From: Elstera sp044372965
Lineage (GTDB): Bacteria > Pseudomonadota > Alphaproteobacteria > Elsterales > Elsteraceae
Assembly: GCF_044372965.1 (NCBI RefSeq)
Contig: NZ_JBILQX010000033.1
Coordinates: 1-27,781 of the forward strand
Length of the DNA: 27,781 bases
Direction of reading: 5' to 3'
Both the position numbers and the translations under genes were made by a program. This document shows, in pieces, positions 20,541 through 27,781 of this stretch. Every line of letters begins with the position of its first letter. Position 1 is the first letter of the stretch. A model generated the notes under the pieces. That model made no database searches and was not told where the DNA came from. It saw nothing but the letters and a program-made list of their open reading frames with translations.

Positions 20541-23450
20541 TTAACCGACGGTCAGCGCGGTATTCACCAGCCCTGCCTGTTCGAGAGTGTGACGCTTCAA
20601 CAGGCCCGTCGCCGGGGCTGCCGCCGCGACGCGGCCAACATAGACCGGGCGCTGCGTTTTATGATTGATCCGGGTCAACGTGCCTTCGATGCGACGGTCG
20701 ACAAAGAACCAAGCGCCTTGATTTTCCGGCTCTTCTTGGCACCACACGATATCCGCGTTCGGGTAGAGCGCCAATTCGTCGCCCAAGGCTTCATCCGGGA
20801 ACGGATAAATCTGCTCCAGGCGCACGATCGCCACATCCTTCTGGCCGCGCTTTTCGCGCTCGGCGGCGAGATCGTAATAGACCTTGCCCGAACAAATCAC
20901 GACGCGCTTCACCGCCTCGTTCGCAACCAATTCGCCCTCGTTGCCGAGAACGCGGTGGAAGGACGAGTCCGGCCCAAAATCGGCAAGGGTGGATTGGCAC
21001 GCCTTCAGGCGCAGCAGCGATTTCGGCGTCATAATGATCAGCGGCTTGCGGAAGTCGCGGCGGATCTGGCGGCGCAGGGCGTGGAAGTAATTCGCCGGGG
21101 TTGTGAGATTGCAAATCTGCATATTATCTTCAGCGCAAAGCTGCAAGAACCGCTCGGGCCGGGCCGAACTATGTTCCGGGCCTTGGCCTTCGTAACCGTG
21201 CGGCAGCAGCATGACGAGGCCCGACATGCGCAGCCACTTCGATTCTGCCGAGCAGATGAACTGATCGATAATGACCTGCGCGCCATTGACGAAATCGCCA
21301 AACTGGCCTTCCCACAACACCAAAGCGTGCGGTTCGGCCAAGCTATAGCCATAGTCGAAGCCGAGCACCGAGGCTTCCGCGAGCGGGCTATCGATCACTT
21401 CGTAAAGCGACTGCTTACCCGCCCCGCGAATATTGTTCAGCGGCTCAAAGCGCGCTTCCGTATCCTGATCGATCAGTACCGAATGGCGTTGGCTGAACGT
21501 GCCGCGCCCGGAATCCTGTCCGGACAGGCGCACCGGCACGCCTTCGACCAGCAAGGTGCCGAAGGCCAGGGCTTCCGCCGTCGCCCAATCGATGCCGTCG
21601 CCGGTTTCAATCGCCTGCCGCTTGGCTTCCAACTGCCGCACGATCTTGCGGTTAACGTTGAAGCCTTCGGGATATTTGGTGAGACCCAGTCCAACTTCTT
21701 TCAGCACGTCCGTGGCAACGCCGGTCGCACCGCGCCGGTCGTCGTTCGGGGCGGTCTTCATGCCCGTCCACTTGCCTTCCAGCCAATCGGCCTTGTTCGG
21801 CTTGTAGGATTTGGAGGCCTCGAATTCCTGTTCCAGATAATCGAAGAAGCGGTTTACTTCAGCTTCCGTCTCCGCCTTGGTCATCGACCCTTCGGCAACG
21901 AGGCGATCTTCGTAGATCTGCCGCGTCGTCGGGTGGGTCGCGATCTTGCGGTACATCAGCGGCTGGGTGAATGCGGGCTCGTCGCCTTCATTATGGCCGT
22001 GGCGGCGGTAGCAGACGATATCGATCACCACATCGCGCTTAAACATCATGCGGAATTCAATCGCGATGCGCGAGGCATGGACCACCGCTTCGGGATCGTC
22101 GCCATTGATGTGGAAAATCGGTGCCTGCACGGCTTTGGCCAGATCCGACGGATAGGGCGTAAAGCGCGAGTAAGACGGCGCGGTCGTGAAGCCGATTTGG
22201 TTGTTCACGATGAAATGGATCGTGCCGCCGGTGCGGTAGCCGCGCAATTCGGCCAGCGCCAAAGTTTCGGCAACAAGGCCTTGGCCCGCAAACGCCGCAT
22301 CGCCGTGCAGCAGCATCGCCATCACTTTGGTACGGTCCGTATCGCCGCGCTGCTCTTGCTTGGCGCGCACTTTACCAACGACGACCGGATCGACCGCTTC
22401 GAGGTGGGAGGGGTTCGCGGTCAGCGACAGATGGACCATCTTGCCGTCGAACTCGCGGTCCGCCGAGGTGCCAAGATGGTACTTCACGTCGCCCGAGCCC
22501 TGCACATCGTCGGGGCTCGCGGAATTGCCTTGGAATTCGCTGAACAGTGCCTTGAACGGCTTCTGCATCACATTGGTCAGAATGTTCAGGCGGCCACGGT
22601 GGGGCATGCCGAACACGACTTCTTCAAGGCCCAACTGGCTACCGCGCTTCAATACCTGCTCGATGGCGGGAACCAAGGTTTCGCCGCCTTCAAGGCCGAA
22701 GCGTTTCGTGCCGGTGTATTTTTTATCGAGGAAGCGTTCCAGCCCTTCGGCGGCAATCAGGCGCTCGTAAATAGCGCGCTTGCCGCGCAGGGTGAAATCG
22801 GTGGTGTTTTCGGCCACGCCTTCAATGCGCTGCTGAATCCACAGGCGCTGTTCCGGGTCTTGAATATGCATATATTCAACGCCGATGGTGCGGCTATAGA
22901 CCGCCCGGCAACGCGCCACGATGTCGCGCAAGGTCGCAACTTCGAAGCCAAGCTGCCCGCCGACGTAGATTTGCCGGTCGAGATCGGCGCTGGTGAAGCC
23001 GTGATGCTCGATGGTCAGATCATCCACATGCTTCGGCGGCTCCAGACCCAAGGGGTCGAGCGTTGCTTCCAGATGGCCGCGAATCCGGTAGGTGCGGATC
23101 AGGATCATCGCCTGAATGCTATCGCGGGCTGCCGCGCGCAACGCGGCATTATCCAGAGTCGGCACCGCGTCATTGGCAACGGCGGCCGGTTTGGCCGGGG
23201 CTTTGCCGCCCTTGGCCGGAACCACGGCGGTAGGATCCTCCGCCCCGACGATCCGGGTCCGCGCCCGCGCCCAACTGGCTCCCTTCAACTCGCCTAAAAC
23301 GGCGCGCGCATCATCGTCGAGCCCGGCGAAAAACGCCGCCCAGCTTGGATCGACCGACGCGGGGTCGATCAGATATTGCGCGAAAACTTCGGCGATATAG
23401 GTGGCATTGCCACCGGTGAGGAAGGAGTTCTGAGCGAGGGCGTGTGCCAT
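20541..23450 (-). CDS. sucA: 2-oxoglutarate dehydrogenase E1 component
   Basis: The thiamine-diphosphate-dependent decarboxylase of the 2-oxoglutarate dehydrogenase complex (2-oxoglutarate to succinyl-dihydrolipoyl-E2 and CO2). From the start used here it is 969 aa, slightly longer than Escherichia coli SucA (933). The N-terminal E1 domain starts MAHALAQNSFLTGGNATYIAE. GMPHRGRLNIL, LLHGDAAFAGQG and the IHFIVNNQIGFTT segment mark the thiamine-binding and substrate region. The C-terminal part has LPHGYEGQGPEHSSARPERFLQL and VWCQEEPENQGAW. The start is uncertain: an ATG at 23468 would add MPRRLF, but that segment falls in a hairpin (23458-23479) and reads poorly, and neither start has a strong binding site. 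It lies between sucD and sucB in one operon. Confidence 0.97.
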   Translation of the reverse strand: MAHALAQNSFLTGGNATYIAEVFAQYLIDPASVDPSWAAFFAGLDDDARAVLGELKGASWARARTRIVGAEDPTAVVPAKGGKAPAKPAAVANDAVPTLDNAALRAAARDSIQAMILIRTYRIRGHLEATLDPLGLEPPKHVDDLTIEHHGFTSADLDRQIYVGGQLGFEVATLRDIVARCRAVYSRTIGVEYMHIQDPEQRLWIQQRIEGVAENTTDFTLRGKRAIYERLIAAEGLERFLDKKYTGTKRFGLEGGETLVPAIEQVLKRGSQLGLEEVVFGMPHRGRLNILTNVMQKPFKALFSEFQGNSASPDDVQGSGDVKYHLGTSADREFDGKMVHLSLTANPSHLEAVDPVVVGKVRAKQEQRGDTDRTKVMAMLLHGDAAFAGQGLVAETLALAELRGYRTGGTIHFIVNNQIGFTTAPSYSRFTPYPSDLAKAVQAPIFHINGDDPEAVVHASRIAIEFRMMFKRDVVIDIVCYRRHGHNEGDEPAFTQPLMYRKIATHPTTRQIYEDRLVAEGSMTKAETEAEVNRFFDYLEQEFEASKSYKPNKADWLEGKWTGMKTAPNDDRRGATGVATDVLKEVGLGLTKYPEGFNVNRKIVRQLEAKRQAIETGDGIDWATAEALAFGTLLVEGVPVRLSGQDSGRGTFSQRHSVLIDQDTEARFEPLNNIRGAGKQSLYEVIDSPLAEASVLGFDYGYSLAEPHALVLWEGQFGDFVNGAQVIIDQFICSAESKWLRMSGLVMLLPHGYEGQGPEHSSARPERFLQLCAEDNMQICNLTTPANYFHALRRQIRRDFRKPLIIMTPKSLLRLKACQSTLADFGPDSSFHRVLGNEGELVANEAVKRVVICSGKVYYDLAAEREKRGQKDVAIVRLEQIYPFPDEALGDELALYPNADIVWCQEEPENQGAWFFVDRRIEGTLTRINHKTQRPVYVGRVAAAAPATGLLKRHTLEQAGLVNTALTVG

Positions 23451-23457
23451 AAACAAC

Positions 23458-23479
23458 CGGCGGGGCAAATGCCCCGCCG
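23458..23479 (-). promoter_or_regulatory. Hairpin between sucD and sucA
   Basis: CGGCGGGGCA and TGCCCCGCCG form a perfect 10-bp stem with a 2-nt loop (larger in practice). It sits 7 bases upstream of the preferred sucA ATG on the minus-strand message. No T-tract follows, so it is not a terminator. Placed where a ribosome binding site should be, it could tune sucA translation or protect the sucCD part of the message. Confidence 0.6.
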
Positions 23480-23495
23480 CCTTCGGGTTAGAGGT

Positions 23496-24374
23496 TTATC
23501 GGGCGTTCATCAGCGACAGCATGGTGCTGCCGAGATCAGCCGGGGATTCGGCAACGGCGATACCCGCCGCCTTCATCGCATCGACCTTAAAGTCCGCCGT
23601 ATCATTGCCACCGGAAATAACCGCACCGGCATGGCCCATGCGGCGGCCCGGCGGGGCCGTGCGACCGGCGATGAAGCCGACGACCGGCTTCTTCGTGCCA
23701 GAGGCTTGCAAGAACTCGACGCCGCGCACTTCCGCATCGCCACCGATTTCGCCGATCATGATGATCCCTTCGGTTTCGGGATCCTTCACGAACAGTTCCA
23801 GCGTATCGACGAAGTTGGTGCCATTGACCGGATCGCCGCCGATGCCGACGCAGGTGGTCTGCCCCAGGCCCGTCGCCGTGGTTTGCGCCACCGCTTCATA
23901 GGTCAGCGTGCCCGAGCGCGAGACGATGCCGATTTTGCCGCGCTTGTGAATGTGACCCGGCATAATGCCGATCTTGCATTCGCCCGGCGTGATGATGCCG
24001 GGGCAGTTCGGGCCGATGAGGCGCGTTTTGGAGCCCAACAGGGCACGCTTCACGCGGATCATGTCCTGAACGGGAATGCCTTCGGTGATGCAGACGGCGA
24101 GTTCGATTTCGGCGTCAATCGCTTCCAGAATCGCGTCCGCTGCGAAGGGCGGCGGCACATAGATCACCGTCGCATTCGCGCCGGTCTTTGCCACTGCATC
24201 GGCCACGGTGTCGAAAACCGGAAGATCGAGATGCTTCGTGCCGCCCTTACCGGGGGTCACGCCGCCGACCATTTGAGTGCCGTAGGCAATCGCCTGTTCC
24301 GAGTGGAAAGTCCCCTGCGCGCCGGTAAACCCCTGGCAGATGACCTTCGTATTCTTATTGACCAGAACAGCCAT
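23496..24374 (-). CDS. sucD: Succinyl-CoA synthetase alpha subunit
   Basis: The alpha subunit of succinyl-CoA synthetase (succinyl-CoA + ADP or GDP + phosphate to succinate + CoA + NTP), acting with SucC. The 292-aa length fits. The N-terminal CoA-binding domain shows VICQGFTGAQGTFHSEQAI and the PNCPGIITPGECKIGIMPGHIH segment. The phosphorylated active-site histidine is H248 in GRRMGHAGAVISGG. Its ATG is two bases after the sucC stop, so the subunits are translationally coupled. sucA follows after about 45 bp with a hairpin in the gap. No anomalies are seen. Confidence 0.97.
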   Translation of the reverse strand: MAVLVNKNTKVICQGFTGAQGTFHSEQAIAYGTQMVGGVTPGKGGTKHLDLPVFDTVADAVAKTGANATVIYVPPPFAADAILEAIDAEIELAVCITEGIPVQDMIRVKRALLGSKTRLIGPNCPGIITPGECKIGIMPGHIHKRGKIGIVSRSGTLTYEAVAQTTATGLGQTTCVGIGGDPVNGTNFVDTLELFVKDPETEGIIMIGEIGGDAEVRGVEFLQASGTKKPVVGFIAGRTAPPGRRMGHAGAVISGGNDTADFKVDAMKAAGIAVAESPADLGSTMLSLMNAR

Positions 24375-24376
24375 GA

Positions 24377-25573
24377 TTACGCGGCCTCCTTCACAGCCTT
24401 CACCACCTTAGCGGCGGCATCGGCAAGATTATCGGCGGAAAGGATCGGCAGGCCGGATTCGGCGAGGATCTTCTTCCCTAACTCTACATTGGTGCCTTCG
24501 AGGCGCACCACCAGGGGCACGTTCAGGCTGATTTCGCGGGCAGCAGCCACCACACCTTCGGCGATCACGTCGCAGCGCATGATACCGCCGAAGATATTCA
24601 CTAGAATACCTTCGACGTTCTTATCGCCGAGGATGATCTTGAACGCCTGGGTCACGCGTTCTTTCGTTGCGCCGCCGCCGACATCGAGGAAGTTGGCCGG
24701 CTCGCCGCCGTACAGCTTAATAATATCCATGGTGGCCATGGCGAGACCGGCACCGTTGACCATGCAGCCAATATTGCCATCGAGCTTCACATAGGAAAGC
24801 TGATGCTTGGCGGCTTCGGTTTCGGCGGGGTCTTCTTCGTCTTCGTCGCGCAGGGCTTCGACGTCTTGATGACGGAAGAGCGCGTTATCGTCGAAGTTCA
24901 TCTTGGCATCGAGCGCGATGATATCGCCCGCGCCGGTCACGACCAGCGGGTTGATTTCAACGATTGAGGCGTCGAGGTCAACGAAGGCCTTATACATCGC
25001 CGTCAAGAACTTCACGCAGGCGCCGACCTGCTTGCCTTCGAGCCCGAGGGCGAAAGCAACGCGGCGGCCGTGGAAGCCTTGCAGACCCGTGACCGGATCG
25101 ATGGCGAGCTTCAGGATTTTTTCGGGATGATCGTGGGCGACTTCTTCGATTTCCATGCCGCCTTCGGTCGAGGCCATCACGGTAATCCGGCTGGTCGCGC
25201 GATCAACGAGCATACCGAGATAGAGTTCGCGCTTAATATCCGCGCCCTCTTCAACATAGAGGCGCTTCACCTCTTTGCCCTGCTCGCCGGTCTGCTTGGT
25301 GACGAGCACCTGACCCAGCATGGCAGCGGCGTTTTCGCGCACGTCATCGACGGTTTTGACGACGCGGACGCCGCCCTTGCCGTTCGGATCGTTCTGGAAG
25401 CGGCCGGCGCCGCGACCGCCCGCATGAATTTGCGATTTTACCACATAAACCGGGCCGCCCAGTTCGGATGCGACCTTCGCCGCTTCATCGGGGGTATAAG
25501 CAACCCCGCCGCGCGGCACCGCGACACCGAATTTCGCCAAGAGCTGCTTGGCTTGATACTCGTGAATATTCAT
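24377..25573 (-). CDS. sucC: Succinyl-CoA synthetase beta subunit
   Basis: The nucleotide-binding beta subunit of succinyl-CoA synthetase, 398 aa. It starts MNIHEYQAKQLLAKFGVAVPRG, a very conserved opening, followed by an ATP-grasp domain with VVKSQIHAGGRGAGRF and SIVEINPLVVT. The C-terminal ligase domain has GNIGCMVNGAGLAMATMDIIKLYGGEPANFLDVGG and GIMRCDVIAEGVV. The ATG at 25573 follows GGGAGGA closely; an in-frame extension to 25600 is unlikely because it would put residues before the conserved start. It begins the sucCDAB group and is 238 bp downstream of mdh, on the same strand. Whether the pair is co-transcribed is unclear from sequence. Confidence 0.97.
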   Translation of the reverse strand: MNIHEYQAKQLLAKFGVAVPRGGVAYTPDEAAKVASELGGPVYVVKSQIHAGGRGAGRFQNDPNGKGGVRVVKTVDDVRENAAAMLGQVLVTKQTGEQGKEVKRLYVEEGADIKRELYLGMLVDRATSRITVMASTEGGMEIEEVAHDHPEKILKLAIDPVTGLQGFHGRRVAFALGLEGKQVGACVKFLTAMYKAFVDLDASIVEINPLVVTGAGDIIALDAKMNFDDNALFRHQDVEALRDEDEEDPAETEAAKHQLSYVKLDGNIGCMVNGAGLAMATMDIIKLYGGEPANFLDVGGGATKERVTQAFKIILGDKNVEGILVNIFGGIMRCDVIAEGVVAAAREISLNVPLVVRLEGTNVELGKKILAESGLPILSADNLADAAAKVVKAVKEAA

Positions 25574-25811
25574 CGGTCCTCCCGTGCGCTGCCGCCTCAC
25601 CCCTTGAGCACGTCAGCGGGTCCTAATGCCCGGGTTTCGGGCGGGAGCCATAGACAGGATCATGCGTAACAACCCTGCCTATGGACACGAAATTACATAA
25701 TTCAGCGTAAACTACAGTCGGCGCGCACCATACCACCGCCCCAGCAGCAATGAAATGCAGCTTTGTCAGGGCTGACGTGTGGCAAAACGCCAATCTGTAG
25801 CAGGATTACGC
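25574..25811 (-). other. mdh-sucC gap, 238 bp, no gene
   Basis: No coding region is recognised. A small repeat TGGC-AAAAC-GCCA lies near 25781-25793, just after mdh, and GCCCG-GGTTT-CGGGC near 25628-25642, ahead of sucC. Neither has a terminator T-tract. The AT-richer stretch about 25680-25715 is the likeliest place for a sucC promoter, but I found no convincing -35/-10 pair. Read-through from mdh remains possible. Confidence 0.4.
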
Positions 25812-26777
25812 TTACGAGGCGGCTTTCGCGTCGAGATCCTTACAAATCTGCACAAGACTACGCACCGCATCGCAGCTCTTCGCAAAGCCAGCCTTTTCGG
25901 TTTCATCCAGCGCGATCTCAACGATGCGCTCAACGCCGCCCGCACCCAGAACAACCGGCACGCCAACGTAAAGATCATTCACGCCATATTGCCCCGTCAG
26001 GTAGGCGGCGACCGGCAGAACGCGCTTCTTGTCCTTGAGGTACGCTTCGGCCATCTGGATCGCTGCGGAGGCCGGGGCGTAGAAGGCGGAGCCGGTTTTC
26101 AGCAGATTGACGATTTCGGCCCCGCCGTCGCGCGTGCGCTGAACGATTTGGTCCAGCTTTTCCTGCGTGGTCCAGCCCATCTTAATGAGGTCCGGCAGCG
26201 GAATACCGGCAACGGTGGAGTAACGCACCGAGGGAACCATCGTATCGCCATGGCCGCCGAGCACGAAGGCGGTCACATCTTCGACCGACACATTGAACTC
26301 TTCGGCGAGGAAGAAGCGGAAGCGCGCGCTATCGAGCACGCCTGCCATGCCGACGACCTTATGGGGCGGCAGGCCAGACTTCTGCTGAAGCACCCACACC
26401 ATCGCATCGAGCGGGTTGGTGATGCAGATCACGAAGGCATCGGGAGCATAGGTTTTAATGCCTTCGCCGACTTTGGCCATGACACCAGCGTTGATCGCAA
26501 TCAGATCGTCGCGGCTCATGCCCGGCTTGCGGGCGACGCCAGCGGTAACGATGATGACATCGGACCCGGCAATCGCGGCATAATCCGACGCGCCCGACAG
26601 GGTGGCATCGAACCCTTCAACCGGCGCGGCTTCGGCGATATCGAGGGCCTTGCCCTGCGGCACACCGTCCACAACGTCGAACAGGGTAATATCCCCCAGT
26701 TCCTTCAGACCAGCCAGCAGAGCCAGGGTGCCGCCAATATTGCCCGCACCAACCAGCGCGATCTTCTTCCGTGCCAT
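25812..26777 (-). CDS. mdh: Malate dehydrogenase (NAD-dependent, LDH-like)
   Basis: Oxidises malate to oxaloacetate with NAD+ in the TCA cycle. At 321 aa it belongs to the lactate-dehydrogenase-like group of malate dehydrogenases usual in alphaproteobacteria. The nucleotide-binding motif is VGAGNIGG at 9-16, with D34 of LFDVVDG binding the NAD ribose. Substrate residues R83 and R89 lie in VARKPGMSRDD; R83 at this position gives malate rather than lactate specificity. R152 follows in LDSARFR, and the catalytic histidine is H176 in GGHGDTMVPS. GAGGA 8 nt upstream supports the ATG at 26777. It leads the mdh-sucCDAB block and is divergent from the malic enzyme gene across a 421-bp gap. Confidence 0.97.
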   Translation of the reverse strand: MARKKIALVGAGNIGGTLALLAGLKELGDITLFDVVDGVPQGKALDIAEAAPVEGFDATLSGASDYAAIAGSDVIIVTAGVARKPGMSRDDLIAINAGVMAKVGEGIKTYAPDAFVICITNPLDAMVWVLQQKSGLPPHKVVGMAGVLDSARFRFFLAEEFNVSVEDVTAFVLGGHGDTMVPSVRYSTVAGIPLPDLIKMGWTTQEKLDQIVQRTRDGGAEIVNLLKTGSAFYAPASAAIQMAEAYLKDKKRVLPVAAYLTGQYGVNDLYVGVPVVLGAGGVERIVEIALDETEKAGFAKSCDAVRSLVQICKDLDAKAAS

Positions 26778-27198
26778 AGGGCTTATCCTCGTTCGCTCAG
26801 AAACAAAAGGGCTCCGGCGCAGCCCGGCCCTCAGCCCCTTCTAGACGAGGATTGTTTCAGTCATCACGACAAAAACAATCGCCTGCCCCGGTGCGGCATG
26901 AAGCCCGGACGCGTCATCGACCCGCTTGCTACAGCGATTCGCGCGCAAGGGCAAGCTTGGCAACGCGCGTCAAAGCCGCTCAGCGTGCGAAAATGCCGCT
27001 ATGCGGCGTCTGCACGGCAGCAAATGCGGCGAGGTGCCGCAGCAAGCATCGTCTCTTCCTTTAAAATTGTGCTAGTCTGGGAATCCGACCCAACCGAATC
27101 CCCCTGAATTTACAGGAACATTTCGGTAAAAATGCAATGATTTGAAAGGGGCCTCAGCCGTTAACGCGGCCCCTCAAAACCGGGAAGAAACGCGCGAT
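26778..27198. promoter_or_regulatory. Divergent control region between mdh and maeB, 421 bp
   Basis: No gene is recognised here. Visible structure: an 8-bp inverted repeat GATTGTTT (26850-26857) / AAACAATC (26873-26880) with 15 bp between arms, about 75-100 bp before the mdh ATG; small hairpins GCCGC-TAT-GCGGC (26995-27007) and TGCGGC-GAGGT-GCCGCA (27025-27041); and an AT-rich segment from 27058. AGGGGCC (27147-27153) / GGCCCCT (27168-27174) forms a 7-bp stem in the maeB leader. Promoters for both genes must lie here or close by, but I could not fix -35/-10 boxes. Confidence 0.5.
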
Positions 27199-27781
27199 AT
27201 GACGACGCCGCAGCAAAAGAAAGTCACCGACGCCGAAGCCCTGTCCATGCACGCCAGCGGACGGCCGGGGAAAATCGAAATCACCCCGACCAAGCCCTTG
27301 GTGACGCAGCGCGATTTGAGCCTTGCCTATTCGCCCGGTGTGGCCGCCCCCTGCCTTGAGATCTTCAAGTCGCCGGAAACCGCCTATGATTATACCGCCA
27401 AGGGCAATCTTGTAGCGGTGATCTCCAATGGTACAGCCGTGCTCGGCCTTGGCGATCTCGGCGCGCTGGCCTCCAAGCCGGTGATGGAAGGCAAGGCCGT
27501 TCTGTTCAAGCGTTTTGCCGATATCGACGGCATCGATATCGAGGTGGATACGCGCGACGTAGACGAGTTCGTCAATGCCGTGCGCTACCTGGGGCCGACT
27601 TTCGGCGGGATTAATCTTGAGGATATTAAAGCGCCGGAATGTTTCATCATCGAGCAGCGCCTGCGCGAGTTGATGGATATTCCGGTGTTCCACGACGATC
27701 AGCACGGCACCGCCATCGTCGCCGCCGCCGGGCTGATTAATGCGCTCGATATTACGGGCCGGTCGTTGAAAGACATTAAGA
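27199..27781 (+). CDS. maeB: NADP-type malic enzyme, N-terminal part, cut by the window end
   Basis: Decarboxylates malate to pyruvate with NAD(P)+. Only the first 194 codons are present; the frame is open to the last base, so this is truncation by the window, not a defect. The sequence matches the bacterial MaeB type: MHASGRPGKIEI, then TKPLVTQRDLSLAYSPGVAA with the active-site tyrosine Y44, the catalytic lysine K99 in EGKAVLFKRFADIDGID, metal-binding acids around GGINLEDIKAPECF (E141, D142), and the VFHDDQHGTA motif (163-172). Such enzymes are often about 760 aa with a C-terminal phosphotransacetylase-like domain, which would lie beyond the window. The ATG at 27199 has GGGAAG 11 nt upstream. 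Divergent from mdh, it lets the cell route malate to pyruvate or to oxaloacetate. Confidence 0.93.
   Translation, partial: MTTPQQKKVTDAEALSMHASGRPGKIEITPTKPLVTQRDLSLAYSPGVAAPCLEIFKSPETAYDYTAKGNLVAVISNGTAVLGLGDLGALASKPVMEGKAVLFKRFADIDGIDIEVDTRDVDEFVNAVRYLGPTFGGINLEDIKAPECFIIEQRLRELMDIPVFHDDQHGTAIVAAAGLINALDITGRSLKDIK

Noticed and set aside
19830..23297. 1155-codon open frame on the plus strand across sucB and sucA
   Set aside because: It lies opposite two unmistakable TCA-cycle genes and is low-complexity; long antisense frames are expected from GC-rich codon use.
23376..24794. 472-codon plus-strand frame over sucD and the end of sucC
   Set aside because: Antisense shadow of two conserved genes; no domain is recognisable.
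25779..27107. 442-codon plus-strand frame over mdh
   Set aside because: Antisense to mdh and running into the control region; composition is typical of a shadow frame.
27154..27705. 183-codon minus-strand frame near the window end
   Set aside because: The plus strand here encodes the conserved N-terminus of malic enzyme, open to the window edge; the minus frame is its shadow.

Overview
The window reads as chromosomal DNA of an alphaproteobacterium, probably of the Rhodospirillales/Azospirillaceae type. Three things suggest this: fairly high GC with long antisense open frames, the gene order mdh-sucC-sucD-sucA-sucB, and an AglEFG-like sugar ABC locus under a LacI-family regulator. The assignment rests on gene order and protein character only; no rRNA or other phylogenetic marker is present. 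I found no tRNA, rRNA, CRISPR array, insertion sequence, integrase or phage gene.

Layout. (1) 78-2498, plus strand: mmsA and mmsB, two steps of valine catabolism, ended by a strong intrinsic terminator. (2) 2654-9478, minus strand: a five-gene sugar operon (solute-binding protein, two permeases, ATPase, GH31 alpha-glucosidase). It is divergent from a LacI-family regulator (9699-10685), and a perfect 18-bp palindromic operator lies between them. (3) 10970-11479: a single exported monohaem cytochrome c with its own terminator. (4) 11776-13326: a chemoreceptor, convergent with a ComF-like phosphoribosyltransferase (13359-14180, minus). (5) 14252-16585: an Atm1-type ABC exporter followed by a Dps-like ferritin, with an Irr/ICE-like inverted repeat in the short gap between them. 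(6) 16681-17568, minus: a LysR-type regulator, divergent from a small membrane protein, an ECF-like sigma factor and a ccmB standing without ccmA. A 28-bp tandem repeat covers the sigma-factor stop and the gap before ccmB. (7) 19253-26777, minus: the TCA-cycle block mdh, sucC, sucD, sucA, sucB, ended by a 15-bp-stem bidirectional terminator. (8) 27199 to the window end, plus: the first 194 codons of a malic enzyme, divergent from mdh.

How the genes work together. The mdh-suc block runs 2-oxoglutarate to succinyl-CoA to succinate and malate to oxaloacetate. The neighbouring malic enzyme draws malate off to pyruvate. MmsAB feeds propionyl-CoA from valine toward the same cycle. The sugar operon imports an oligosaccharide, probably an alpha-glucoside, and hydrolyses it in the cytoplasm.

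Most of the window is ordinary metabolism, and I see no convincing undescribed multi-gene system. The points most worth following up are regulatory or structural: the LacI operator, the Irr-like box before a Dps protein that lacks one expected ferroxidase acid, the 28-bp repeat between the sigma factor and the orphan ccmB, and several perfect intergenic hairpins.
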